Origin: Pelagibacteraceae bacterium AG-390-O04
Lineage (GTDB): Bacteria; Pseudomonadota; Alphaproteobacteria; Pelagibacterales; Pelagibacteraceae
Assembly (NCBI GenBank): GCA_003278065.1
Contig: QCHE01000003.1
Span: forward strand, 19,412-83,411
Reading direction: 5' to 3'
DNA length: 64,000 bases
Shown here: positions 33,261 to 42,305 of the stretch, in pieces
How the letters are laid out: each line of letters opens with the position of its first letter
Position numbering within the stretch: the stretch's first letter is position 1
The notes under the pieces: generated by a model
Database searches by the model: none
Told to the model about the DNA's origin: nothing
The model's input: only the letters and a program-made list of their open reading frames with translations
Translations under genes and position numbers: made by a program

Positions 33261-33824
33261 CTATAATCTTGACGCACTATCATTCATCCATGAGAACAAA
33301 TGTTGAGAAAAAGACCTTCTAACAAAAAGATTTACCTCGCTTTTATCCTGATTATGAATAATTACATCAATTTTAGCTAAAATTGTTTGTGTAACTGAAC
33401 CTTTTTTATTTTTAAATTCATTAAAATTAAATGGAGACCCAGTTTCAAACAAATCATAGATTTTATCACCCTTAAGGTTAATCATTACAAATTGATCAGT
33501 TACATCAGTAACAGCACCAAGATTTGTTTTTGATATATTTTTATCTAAAAGTTTTTCTGTTTCATAATTGTTTGTATTTTTATCTATTTTTTCATTTGAA
33601 AAAATCATCCACTCATCAGGACTTAACCATAATGAGGTATATTTTTCACTTTGCGACGAAGTGTTAGATTCTGTTGGTAATAAAATATTTAATGATTTAC
33701 CTACAGCAGAAATAAATTCTCTTTTTTTACCTCTTATAATTAATTTCATAATAGGTTTAATTTCCTTCATTTGAAGATCTTGATATGATTTATCTTCACT
33801 AAGTGCAGAATTATAATTAAGCAT
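33261..33824 (-). CDS. soxG: Sarcosine oxidase gamma subunit
   Basis: SoxG-like (SLWLSPDEWMIFSNE; VTDVTDQFVMINLKG); last gene of soxBDAG. Confidence 0.88.
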   Translation of the reverse strand: MLNYNSALSEDKSYQDLQMKEIKPIMKLIIRGKKREFISAVGKSLNILLPTESNTSSQSEKYTSLWLSPDEWMIFSNEKIDKNTNNYETEKLLDKNISKTNLGAVTDVTDQFVMINLKGDKIYDLFETGSPFNFNEFKNKKGSVTQTILAKIDVIIHNQDKSEVNLFVRRSFSQHLFSWMNDSASRL

Positions 33825-36800
33825 TTAATCTTTTATTCTCCTTATCTAAAAAAACTGGATCAGCTACAGTTACATTGATATTTTTTTTTTCCATTGGGAT
33901 AATTAATTTTTGTCCCATCATATTTTTTCCACCTTTAACAACACCAAGTGCTATAGATTTTTTGAGATTAGGACTATAATAACTTGATGTAACATGTCCT
34001 AACATTTCAACAGGTGATTTATTAATATTGGCTACTATTTGAGCTCCTTCTTCTAAAACTTCATTAGGATTATCAGTTAATAATCCAACAAGTTGTTTTC
34101 TGTCTTCTCTAATAGTATCTGATCTATATAAAGATCTTTTTCCTATAAAATCATATTTCTTTTTACTTACTATCCAATCCATTTGTAGATCTATTGGGGT
34201 CATTGTTGCATCAGTATCTTGACCAACAATTATGAATCCTTTTTCAGCTCGAAGTAAATGCATTGTTTCAGTACCATAAGGCGTAATATTGTAATTCTTT
34301 CCAGCTTCCATGCATTTTTCCCAAACTGATTTTCCATAATTAGCTTGGATATTAATTTCATAACTATGCTCTCCTGTGAAACTAATTCTCATAACTCTAC
34401 AACTAATTTTACCAATTTTAGCATTCATAAATGACATATGAGGAAAACTTTCATCTGAAAAATCTAAATCCGGAATAACCTCTGAAACAATTTTTTTACT
34501 GTTTGGACCACAAACACTTACAGTAGCAAAATGATCTGTGACTGAAGTTAAATAAACATCTAATTCTGGCCACTCTGTTTGAAGGTAATCTTCTAATTTA
34601 CCCATAACATTTGCTGCTCCACCAGTTGTTGTTGTCATTATGTAATGATTTTCACCTAATCGTGTAGTCACTCCGTCGTCATACACCATACCATCTTCAT
34701 TGAGCATTAAACCATATCGACATTTACCAATTGCTAGTTTTGACCAAGCATTTGTATACACGCGATTTAAAAATTCGGAAGCATCTGTTCCTTGAATATC
34801 AATTTTACCAAGTGTAGAGGCATCTAATATACCAGCACTTTCTCTTGCTGCTTTACTTTCTCTTTGAACAGCGTCATGCATATTCTCATTTTCTATTGGA
34901 TAAAACCAAGCTCTCTTCCATTGACCTACATTTTCAAATTCAGCATTATGTTTTTCATGCCAATCGTGAATTGGAGTTTTTCTAAATGTATCAAAATATT
35001 CTCCAACATTTCTTCCAACTATAGTTCCAAAAGTTAAAGGAGTGTAGGGAGGTCTAAAAGTTGTAGTACCAAGTTCTCCCATTTTAGCACCAGCAGTTTC
35101 AGAAATTATTCCAAGTGCATGCATATTACCTAGTTTACCTTGATCAGTTCCCATACCAGTAGTAGTGTATCTTTTTACGTGTTCAATTGATCTAAAACCT
35201 TCTCTAAGGGCTAGTTTTATATCTTTAGCAGTAGCATCATTTTGATAATCAACAAAAGATTTTGTTTTTCCTAAAATTTTATTAGACGGTAATAGCCATA
35301 TATTTCTTTTAAATTTATTTGTTGAGGACACAACCTCAAGATTTTCATATTCGGTATTTTTTATATTTAAAAATTTTTTTAAAGAATTAGATGTGTTTGA
35401 AAGTATTTCATCTAAAGTTAAATCTCCATTACAAGCACCTATACTTAGTTGATCTGATGGATAAACATTTGGAATAAAAACTTGATCTACATCTCTAAAT
35501 TTCAATTTTCCACCAGATTGTGTAAATAGATGAACAGCTGGTGTCCATCCTCCAGATAGGCCTAAACAATCACAGGATAAATTTATTTTAGAACCCACAA
35601 CTTTTTGTCCATCTTTAGATAATTTCATAATAGAAACTTTATTTATCTTTTTATAACCTGATGTATCTATTACAGTATAGCCTTTGAAAATTTTGATATT
35701 ATTCTTTTCCACTTCGTAAATTAATTTAGAATCAACTTCTTCACGGTTATCAATTATTGCCTCAATATTAATCCCTTTTTGAATTAAACTAATAGCCGTT
35801 TCATAAGCGCTATCGTTATTTGTTAAAAGAATAATTTTTTCTCCACAAGCTACTCCGAAAAAGTCAGTGTATCTTTTAATTGCTGACGAAAGTAAAATTC
35901 CTGGTCGATCGTTATTATCAAATATCATTGGTCTTTCTATTGATCCTGTAGCTGAGATTACTTTTTTTGCTCTTATTTTTAATAATTTATGTCTTGTTTT
36001 TTCTTTTCTTTGTTCAACAGGTAAATGATCAGTAAGATTTTCTCGAGCTAATAAAAAATTATAACCATGAAAAGCTGCAACGCTTGTTCTAGTTTTAATC
36101 TCTAAATTTTGAATTTTCTTTATTTCATTTATCTCTTTCTCTAACCACGAATTTGAATTTTGATTATTAATTTTAAAATGATCAGAATTTTGATAAATAG
36201 TGGATCCACCAAGATTTGGCTTTTCTTCTATTAACAATGTCTTTAATCCATTTTTAGCTGATGTTTTGGCAGCCATTATCCCAGATATACCAGCACCAAT
36301 CACTAAAACATCACAATGAATATACCTGTGTTCATAAATATCTGGGTCTGGCTTAGTAGGAGATTTCCCCAAACCAGCTGATTTTCTTATAAAATATTCA
36401 TACTTCTCCCAAAAACTTGCTGGCCACATAAATGTTTTATAATAAAAACCAGCTGGTAGGAGAGGTGATAATAAATTGTTTATACCACCAATATCAAAAT
36501 TTACACTCGGCCAACAATTTTGACTTGAAGCTTTTAATCCTTCATAAATTTCTATTTCTGTTGCTCTTGCATTAGGCTCTGTTAAAGCTGTTCCATCATT
36601 GATTTGAACGATAGCATTCGGCTCTTCAGAACCAGCTGTCATTATTCCACGTGGTCTATGATATTTAAAACTTCTACCAACTAAATGAACATTATTAGCC
36701 AAAAGGGCAGAGGCTAAAGTATCACCTTTAAACCCATAATAAGTTTTATTATTAAATTTAAATGAAATTCGTGTAGTTTCATCGATAAATTTACTAGTTT

Positions 36801-36846
36801 TTACCCTTAAGTTTTTTGACATGTTAAATCGAAGGTGGCTTTTCAC
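33817..36846 (-). CDS. soxA: Sarcosine oxidase alpha subunit
   Basis: 1009 aa; FKFNNKTYYGFKGDTLASALLANNVHLVGRSFKYHRPRGIMTAG; FAD motif VLVIGAGISGIMAAK; GcvT-like C-terminus. Confidence 0.96.
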   Translation of the reverse strand: MKSHLRFNMSKNLRVKTSKFIDETTRISFKFNNKTYYGFKGDTLASALLANNVHLVGRSFKYHRPRGIMTAGSEEPNAIVQINDGTALTEPNARATEIEIYEGLKASSQNCWPSVNFDIGGINNLLSPLLPAGFYYKTFMWPASFWEKYEYFIRKSAGLGKSPTKPDPDIYEHRYIHCDVLVIGAGISGIMAAKTSAKNGLKTLLIEEKPNLGGSTIYQNSDHFKINNQNSNSWLEKEINEIKKIQNLEIKTRTSVAAFHGYNFLLARENLTDHLPVEQRKEKTRHKLLKIRAKKVISATGSIERPMIFDNNDRPGILLSSAIKRYTDFFGVACGEKIILLTNNDSAYETAISLIQKGINIEAIIDNREEVDSKLIYEVEKNNIKIFKGYTVIDTSGYKKINKVSIMKLSKDGQKVVGSKINLSCDCLGLSGGWTPAVHLFTQSGGKLKFRDVDQVFIPNVYPSDQLSIGACNGDLTLDEILSNTSNSLKKFLNIKNTEYENLEVVSSTNKFKRNIWLLPSNKILGKTKSFVDYQNDATAKDIKLALREGFRSIEHVKRYTTTGMGTDQGKLGNMHALGIISETAGAKMGELGTTTFRPPYTPLTFGTIVGRNVGEYFDTFRKTPIHDWHEKHNAEFENVGQWKRAWFYPIENENMHDAVQRESKAARESAGILDASTLGKIDIQGTDASEFLNRVYTNAWSKLAIGKCRYGLMLNEDGMVYDDGVTTRLGENHYIMTTTTGGAANVMGKLEDYLQTEWPELDVYLTSVTDHFATVSVCGPNSKKIVSEVIPDLDFSDESFPHMSFMNAKIGKISCRVMRISFTGEHSYEINIQANYGKSVWEKCMEAGKNYNITPYGTETMHLLRAEKGFIIVGQDTDATMTPIDLQMDWIVSKKKYDFIGKRSLYRSDTIREDRKQLVGLLTDNPNEVLEEGAQIVANINKSPVEMLGHVTSSYYSPNLKKSIALGVVKGGKNMMGQKLIIPMEKKNINVTVADPVFLDKENKRLNA

Positions 36847-37099
36847 CCATTTTATAAACTGATTTTATTTCATCGTTAGATGTGTCCCGAACTAAATTAA
36901 ACCATTTTCTACATCCATGAATATGATTCCATCTTTCGTATTGAATTCCTTTAATATTTTTTCTCATAAAAAGATACTCAGCCCATTCATCATCACTTAG
37001 CTCGGTAGGTTGTTTAGGTCTCACGATGTGAGCTTCACCACCAGCTTTAAACTCGCTTTGTTCTCTCTCACCACAATAAGGACAACTAATTATAAACAT
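36824..37099 (-). CDS. soxD: Sarcosine oxidase delta subunit
   Basis: CPYCGEREQSEFKAGGEAHIVRP; HIHGCRKWFNLVRDT. Confidence 0.96.
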   Translation of the reverse strand: MFIISCPYCGEREQSEFKAGGEAHIVRPKQPTELSDDEWAEYLFMRKNIKGIQYERWNHIHGCRKWFNLVRDTSNDEIKSVYKMGEKPPSI

Positions 37100-38353
37100 T
37101 TAATGCGCAACCGCTGCAGCACCGTGCTCATCTACTAGGTCGCCACTTACAAATCTATTAATATTAAATGCTGCGTTAAGTTTGTGGGGTTCATCATTTG
37201 CTATAGTATGTGCGAATAAATCTCCAGAGCCTGGTGTTGCTTTAAACCCTCCAGTACCCCATCCACAATTAAAGTACAAACCCTTAATAGAAGTTTTGCT
37301 AATTATTGGGCTCGCATCAGGACATATGTCAACTATACCACCCCATTGTCGTAGCATTCTCATTCTACTAAATATAGGATATAATTCTAAGATAGCATTC
37401 AATGTTCCTTCTACAATGTCATGACTTCCTTTTTGAGAATAAGATACATAGTCATCTGTTCCAGCTCCAATAACCAACTCACCTTTATCTGATTGACTAA
37501 CATAAGCATGAACAGCATTTGACATTACTACTGTGTCTATAATTGGTTTTACAGGTTCAGATACCAAAGCTTGTAAGGGTTTACTTTCAAGAGGTAATTT
37601 TAGTCCTGCCATATTAGCAATTACACTTGAATGTCCTGCTGCCACGACACCAATTTTATTTGTTTTAATAAATCCTCTTGTAGTTTCAATACCTTCTACA
37701 GTATCTCCATTTCTTTTTATACTTTTAACCTCACAGTTTTGAATAATATCAACACCCATTTTATCTGCACCTCTTGCATATCCCCATGCAACTGCATCGT
37801 GTCTGGCAGTTCCTGCTCTACGTTGAAGGGTACCTCCTAACACAGGATAACGTATACTCTGGGAGGTATTAATAATCGGACAAAATTTTTTAACTTGATC
37901 TGTATTTAGATAGACAGCATCTATACCATTCAATCTATTAGCATGAGTTCTTCTTTTTAAATCTCTTACATCTTGTAAGTTATGAGCTAGGTTCATTACA
38001 CCTCTTTGACTAAACATAACATTGTAATTTAATTCTTGAGATAAACCTTCCCAAATTTTTAAAGCATGATCATATAGTCCAGCACTTGCGTCCCATAAAT
38101 AATTAGACCTTATTATAGTGGTGTTTCTTCCTGTATTACCTCCTCCTATCCAACCTTTTTCAACTACAGCAATATTATTCATTTGATGTTTTTTTGCTAA
38201 ATAATATGCTGTTGCTAAGCCATGTCCACCACCACCAATTATTATGGCATCATATTCCTTTTTTGGTTGAGGATCTTTCCATGCTTTCTCCCAGTTTTCA
38301 TGGTAAGAAAATGCATTTTTAATTAAACTAAAAATAGAGTACTTTTTATTCAT
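37100..38353 (-). CDS. soxB: Sarcosine oxidase beta subunit
   Basis: [43 protein letters not shown]. Confidence 0.96.
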   Translation of the reverse strand: MNKKYSIFSLIKNAFSYHENWEKAWKDPQPKKEYDAIIIGGGGHGLATAYYLAKKHQMNNIAVVEKGWIGGGNTGRNTTIIRSNYLWDASAGLYDHALKIWEGLSQELNYNVMFSQRGVMNLAHNLQDVRDLKRRTHANRLNGIDAVYLNTDQVKKFCPIINTSQSIRYPVLGGTLQRRAGTARHDAVAWGYARGADKMGVDIIQNCEVKSIKRNGDTVEGIETTRGFIKTNKIGVVAAGHSSVIANMAGLKLPLESKPLQALVSEPVKPIIDTVVMSNAVHAYVSQSDKGELVIGAGTDDYVSYSQKGSHDIVEGTLNAILELYPIFSRMRMLRQWGGIVDICPDASPIISKTSIKGLYFNCGWGTGGFKATPGSGDLFAHTIANDEPHKLNAAFNINRFVSGDLVDEHGAAAVAH

Positions 38354-38428
38354 TATAACTTATAAAAATGTTACTAATTAAACATTCAGATAATAATAAA
38401 CAAGCTAAAAAATTCAATAACTAGATCA

Positions 38429-40453
38429 GTGGATACAATAAATAGCAAATTAGACGCAGGTTCATCATACTATAAATTGTTAATTTTTTTACTTTCTTTT
38501 TTTATTATTTCACCACCAGTCAATACTTGGACCAAACTGGTACTATTGAGTTTATCAATAATAATAATTTTTTGGTCAAACTTGAGGAAGAATCAATTTA
38601 ATAATTATTTTTTTATAATACTATTTTTTCTATTATTCATTCCTAAGTCCCTTATTTCAAATTACTCAATAAACATAAATCATATTATTTTACCAACTGT
38701 ATCAAAAGGAAAATATAATTATGTACAGGATAATTTTGATGCTGGGATGAGCATTATATTAAAAAGAGAGTTAAGTGAAATTTTGAAAAAGGAAAAATTA
38801 TTTAAAGGTATTCATCAACCAGGATCAACGTATACTTCAACTTTATATAAAGATTTTGCATTCCAATCTGAAAATATCTGGACAGATTTAGAAGAAGGAA
38901 AAAAAATTATAATAAATAAGAAATTTAATTTTTGGGATTTAGGACCTTCAGCTCTTAATGATCGTAATCTAAATTTTGGAGATACTAAGAAAAAAAATTA
39001 TGGTACGAATCTTATATTTCCTGTGCTCTTTAAATTAGATCTGCCAAAATCGAGTAAAGGGTCTAATTTATGTTTTAAAGGAAATATTATTTATAAAGAT
39101 AAAAAAGAATATAAGATTTCAAAAAATTTTGAAAAAAAATGTTTATTAGTTGAGGAAAATATAACTTTCTACTTTCTTGATTATGATAGAAAGCTTGAAT
39201 TAGAAATTAAAAAAAATTTTCTATATGATAATATTAAGATTATTTTTTATACAATAATTTTAATACAGTTATCGATTATATTTTATATATTCATTGATTT
39301 AAGATCTATAAATAGATTTTATATTTTTTTAAATTTAGCATTTTATTTAGTATTAATACTTTATTTTAAATATGGTCTTAATGCAGTCTCTGGATACTCA
39401 GAAACTATTTACTTTAAACGAGGTTTAGACGGTATGGCTCACTACGGCTATGCAAGAATAATTCTAACAAATTTTTTTACGGGAAATTTTTGGGAAGCTT
39501 TTAAAGGTGTAGAAAATACTTTTTATTATATGCCTCTATTAAGATATACAAACTCTGTTTCGATGATTTTTTTTGGCGAAACAATTTTAGGCTCTATTTT
39601 AATAATTTCTTTATTTAGTATTTTGATTTATAAGTTTTTAAATTTAATAATTGATAAAAAATTATCTAAGATACTTTCCATAGTATTTCTATTAATTCCA
39701 ATATTTGAAGCATTAGGTTTTACCATAATTAACTATATAGGTTTTACGGTAGATGGTTATGGAGAAGGATTGGCTTATTTTTTTCTTTTATTATCTGTTT
39801 ATTTATTTTTACTTAATAATAAAACAAATTTACATTATTTTATAATTGGATTTTCTTCTTTTCTTATAATTGGCTTAAGACCTAATTATTTAGTTTTTTC
39901 ATTTTCTTTAATGTTTTTTTATTCAATTTATTTGATTTATTTGCATAATTTTCATCAAAGGATCTATGACTTAAAATTAAAATTATTTTTAATGCTTTTT
40001 GGGTCTTCTTTTTTCTTTTTATTTTTAATTCATAATTTTATTTATTCGAATGAATTTGTTTTTTTAGTGGAGAGAGGAAATATAGATAATTCTCAAAAAA
40101 TAAAAATTTCTGATTATTTACTACTTTTTAAATCCATTTTTAGTGAAAATTTTCAATTAGATCTTCTAAAAAAAATTTATCACCATTTTAGAAATTATAT
40201 AAAACTTTACGAGTTTTGGTTTATTTTGACATTAATTAATCTGATAGTAGTTTTGTTTTCTAAATTTGATATTAAATTTAGAATCTTGTCTTTATCTTTA
40301 TTGTTAATGCATGGTACTTTTTTATTATTTTTAGGAACTCCAAGATACTCAATGGGAACATGGCTTATTTCTTTTCTTGTTTTTATTTATGCGTTTAATA
40401 CTTTTTACCTTCCTTATTTAAAAGCAAAATTTTTTCTGAAAAACAATAAATAA
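38429..40453 (+). CDS. Large polytopic membrane protein with ~190-aa extracytoplasmic domain; GT-C glycosyltransferase-like (GTG start)
   Basis: 674 aa, many hydrophobic helices; soluble block around residues 90-270; motif FKRGLDGMAHYGYARIILTNFFTGNFWEAFKGVENTFYYMPLLRYTNSVSMIFFGET suggests GT-C type. Confidence 0.55.
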   Translation: MDTINSKLDAGSSYYKLLIFLLSFFIISPPVNTWTKLVLLSLSIIIIFWSNLRKNQFNNYFFIILFFLLFIPKSLISNYSININHIILPTVSKGKYNYVQDNFDAGMSIILKRELSEILKKEKLFKGIHQPGSTYTSTLYKDFAFQSENIWTDLEEGKKIIINKKFNFWDLGPSALNDRNLNFGDTKKKNYGTNLIFPVLFKLDLPKSSKGSNLCFKGNIIYKDKKEYKISKNFEKKCLLVEENITFYFLDYDRKLELEIKKNFLYDNIKIIFYTIILIQLSIIFYIFIDLRSINRFYIFLNLAFYLVLILYFKYGLNAVSGYSETIYFKRGLDGMAHYGYARIILTNFFTGNFWEAFKGVENTFYYMPLLRYTNSVSMIFFGETILGSILIISLFSILIYKFLNLIIDKKLSKILSIVFLLIPIFEALGFTIINYIGFTVDGYGEGLAYFFLLLSVYLFLLNNKTNLHYFIIGFSSFLIIGLRPNYLVFSFSLMFFYSIYLIYLHNFHQRIYDLKLKLFLMLFGSSFFFLFLIHNFIYSNEFVFLVERGNIDNSQKIKISDYLLLFKSIFSENFQLDLLKKIYHHFRNYIKLYEFWFILTLINLIVVLFSKFDIKFRILSLSLLLMHGTFLLFLGTPRYSMGTWLISFLVFIYAFNTFYLPYLKAKFFLKNNK

Positions 40454-41120
40454 GAGTAAAAATATATTTAGATCTAAGCTCGTTAATCTTAAAATTTGAA
40501 ACTCCATATTTTCGTCCATACCAATTAATAGGTATAACCTTGTATTTAAAATTTCTATTTATAATTTTCAAAGGAAGTTCTAAAAAAACATTAAAACTTT
40601 CAGATATTATTGGTTCTAAATCAGTTAGGATATCTCTTTTGTAAATTTTAAAAGCATTAGTAAAGTCATTGTATTTATTCAAATATAGTAAGCTTACAAA
40701 ATAATTAAAAACTCTATTCAATATCATTTTAATTTTTGGATATCCATTTATTTTGGAGTCTTTAGTGAATCTTGATCCAAACACTGCATCAAGATTTTCA
40801 TTATAAATTGTATCGAAATAAATTTTAAGATCATTTAAATCATCAGCGCCATCACACATTAAAATAGTTAAAAATTTACCTTTGGCGTTCTTAATTCCAT
40901 TTCTTACTGTTTCCCCTAAGCCTTGTTTTTGATTATCAAAGACTCTTATTTTACTATTAGATAATTCTTTTTTTTTAAGTAATTCTAAACTTCCATCTTT
41001 ACTAAAATCATTAACAAATAGAATTTCATAATTGATTTTAATCACATCATCTATTTTTTGAATAATAGACTCGATATTATTTATTTCATTTTTGACTGGA
41101 ATTAATATTGTTAAATCCAT
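40395..41120 (-). CDS. Family 2 glycosyltransferase, DPM1/polyprenyl-phosphate sugar transferase-like
   Basis: LTILIPVKNEINNIESIIQKI; FVNDFSKDGSLELLKKK; QKQGLGETVRNGIKNAKGKFLTILMCDGADD. Confidence 0.87.
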   Translation of the reverse strand: MDLTILIPVKNEINNIESIIQKIDDVIKINYEILFVNDFSKDGSLELLKKKELSNSKIRVFDNQKQGLGETVRNGIKNAKGKFLTILMCDGADDLNDLKIYFDTIYNENLDAVFGSRFTKDSKINGYPKIKMILNRVFNYFVSLLYLNKYNDFTNAFKIYKRDILTDLEPIISESFNVFLELPLKIINRNFKYKVIPINWYGRKYGVSNFKINELRSKYIFTLIYCFSEKILLLNKEGKKY

Positions 41121-41133
41121 ATAATCTTTATTT

Positions 41134-42171
41134 ATGCATATATTAATACCTGGTGGATGCGGTTTTATTGGTTCTTCTATAGCTATCTACCTAAAGCAAA
41201 ATATTAAAAATTGTACTGTAACATCAATAGATAATTTATCAAGAAATACATCTTATTTAAATCAAAAAAGACTTAAAAAACATAAAATTAAAAATATTAA
41301 TTTAAATCTTTCATCATCAGATTGTCTTACTAAATTAAATCTAAAAAAAAAGATTGATTTAATTATTGATTGTTGTGCTGAACCTTCTGTTGAATTATCA
41401 AAAACTAGACCTAATTTAGTTTTTAATTCTAATTTAAAATCTACTTTAAATTTATTAGAAATTGCTAAAAAAAAAAAATCTAAAATTATCTATCTTTCTA
41501 CATCTAGAGTTTATTCTATAAGACAAATTAATAGTTTATTTAAAAAAATTAATTTTAATAAAAAATTACCAAGAAAAGTTAAAATTAATGAAAATTTTTC
41601 AGTCGAGTCTCCAATATCACTTTATGGATTTACAAAATTGAGTTCAGAAATATTGATTAAAGAATATTCTTTTTTATATGGTATTAAATATATAATTAAT
41701 AGATGTGGTGTTATTTCTGGTTATGGGCAATTTGGCAAACAAGATCAAGGTTTTTTAAGTATGTGGTTATGGAGACATTTGAATAAAATAAAAATAGATT
41801 ACCAGGGATTTGGAGGATTTGGTCATCAAATAAGAGATGTATTAGATATAAAGGATTTATGTTATTTGATTAAAGAGCAAATATCAAAAATTAATAAAAT
41901 TAATAATCAAACTTTTAATGTAGGTGGTAGCACTAATAATTCGATCTCTTTAGTTGAGTTAACAAATTATTCAATATTTGCAACATCAAATAAAACAAAG
42001 ATAAAAAAAAATTTAAAAACGTCAAACTATGACTTACGTTATTATATCACGGACAATAAAAAAGTTTATTCTAAATATAAATGGCGTGTTAAAAAAGGGA
42101 TTAATTTGATAATAAAAGAAACACTCCAAAGTTTGATAGAAAACAAAAAATATTTATATAAAATTTTATAA
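41134..42171 (+). CDS. NAD-dependent epimerase/dehydratase, CDP-paratose 2-epimerase-like
   Basis: GGCGFIGSSIAIYL; YLSTSRVYS; SLYGFTKLSSEILIKEYSFLYGIKYIINRCGVISGYGQFGKQDQGFLSMWLWRH. Confidence 0.82.
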   Translation: MHILIPGGCGFIGSSIAIYLKQNIKNCTVTSIDNLSRNTSYLNQKRLKKHKIKNINLNLSSSDCLTKLNLKKKIDLIIDCCAEPSVELSKTRPNLVFNSNLKSTLNLLEIAKKKKSKIIYLSTSRVYSIRQINSLFKKINFNKKLPRKVKINENFSVESPISLYGFTKLSSEILIKEYSFLYGIKYIINRCGVISGYGQFGKQDQGFLSMWLWRHLNKIKIDYQGFGGFGHQIRDVLDIKDLCYLIKEQISKINKINNQTFNVGGSTNNSISLVELTNYSIFATSNKTKIKKNLKTSNYDLRYYITDNKKVYSKYKWRVKKGINLIIKETLQSLIENKKYLYKIL

Positions 42172-42209
42172 ATTAATATACTATTAAAAATATAAACATT
42201 TTTTTACTT

Positions 42210-42301
42210 GGAAGAGTGGGTGAGAGGCTTAAACCAGTCGTTTGCTAAATGACCGTGCGAGGAAACTTGTACCGAGGGTTCGAATCCCTCCTCTTCCGCC
42301 A
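42210..42301 (+). tRNA. tRNA-Ser (anticodon GCT), 3' CCA encoded
   Basis: Acceptor GGAAGAG/CTCTTCC; anticodon stem GTCGT/ATGAC with loop TTGCTAA; long variable arm; T-loop GGTTCGAATCC; ends GCCA. Confidence 0.96.
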
Positions 42302-42305
42302 TTAT

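Noticed and set aside
38354-38428. Possible glycine-type riboswitch upstream of soxB
   Set aside because: Only 75 bp, AT-rich, with no recognisable aptamer motifs; shared with a divergent gene.
42172-42301. Genomic-island integration at tRNA-Ser
   Set aside because: tRNA is adjacent to accessory-looking genes, but no integrase and no direct repeat of the tRNA 3' end was noticed; only a hypothesis within the glycosylation-block finding.
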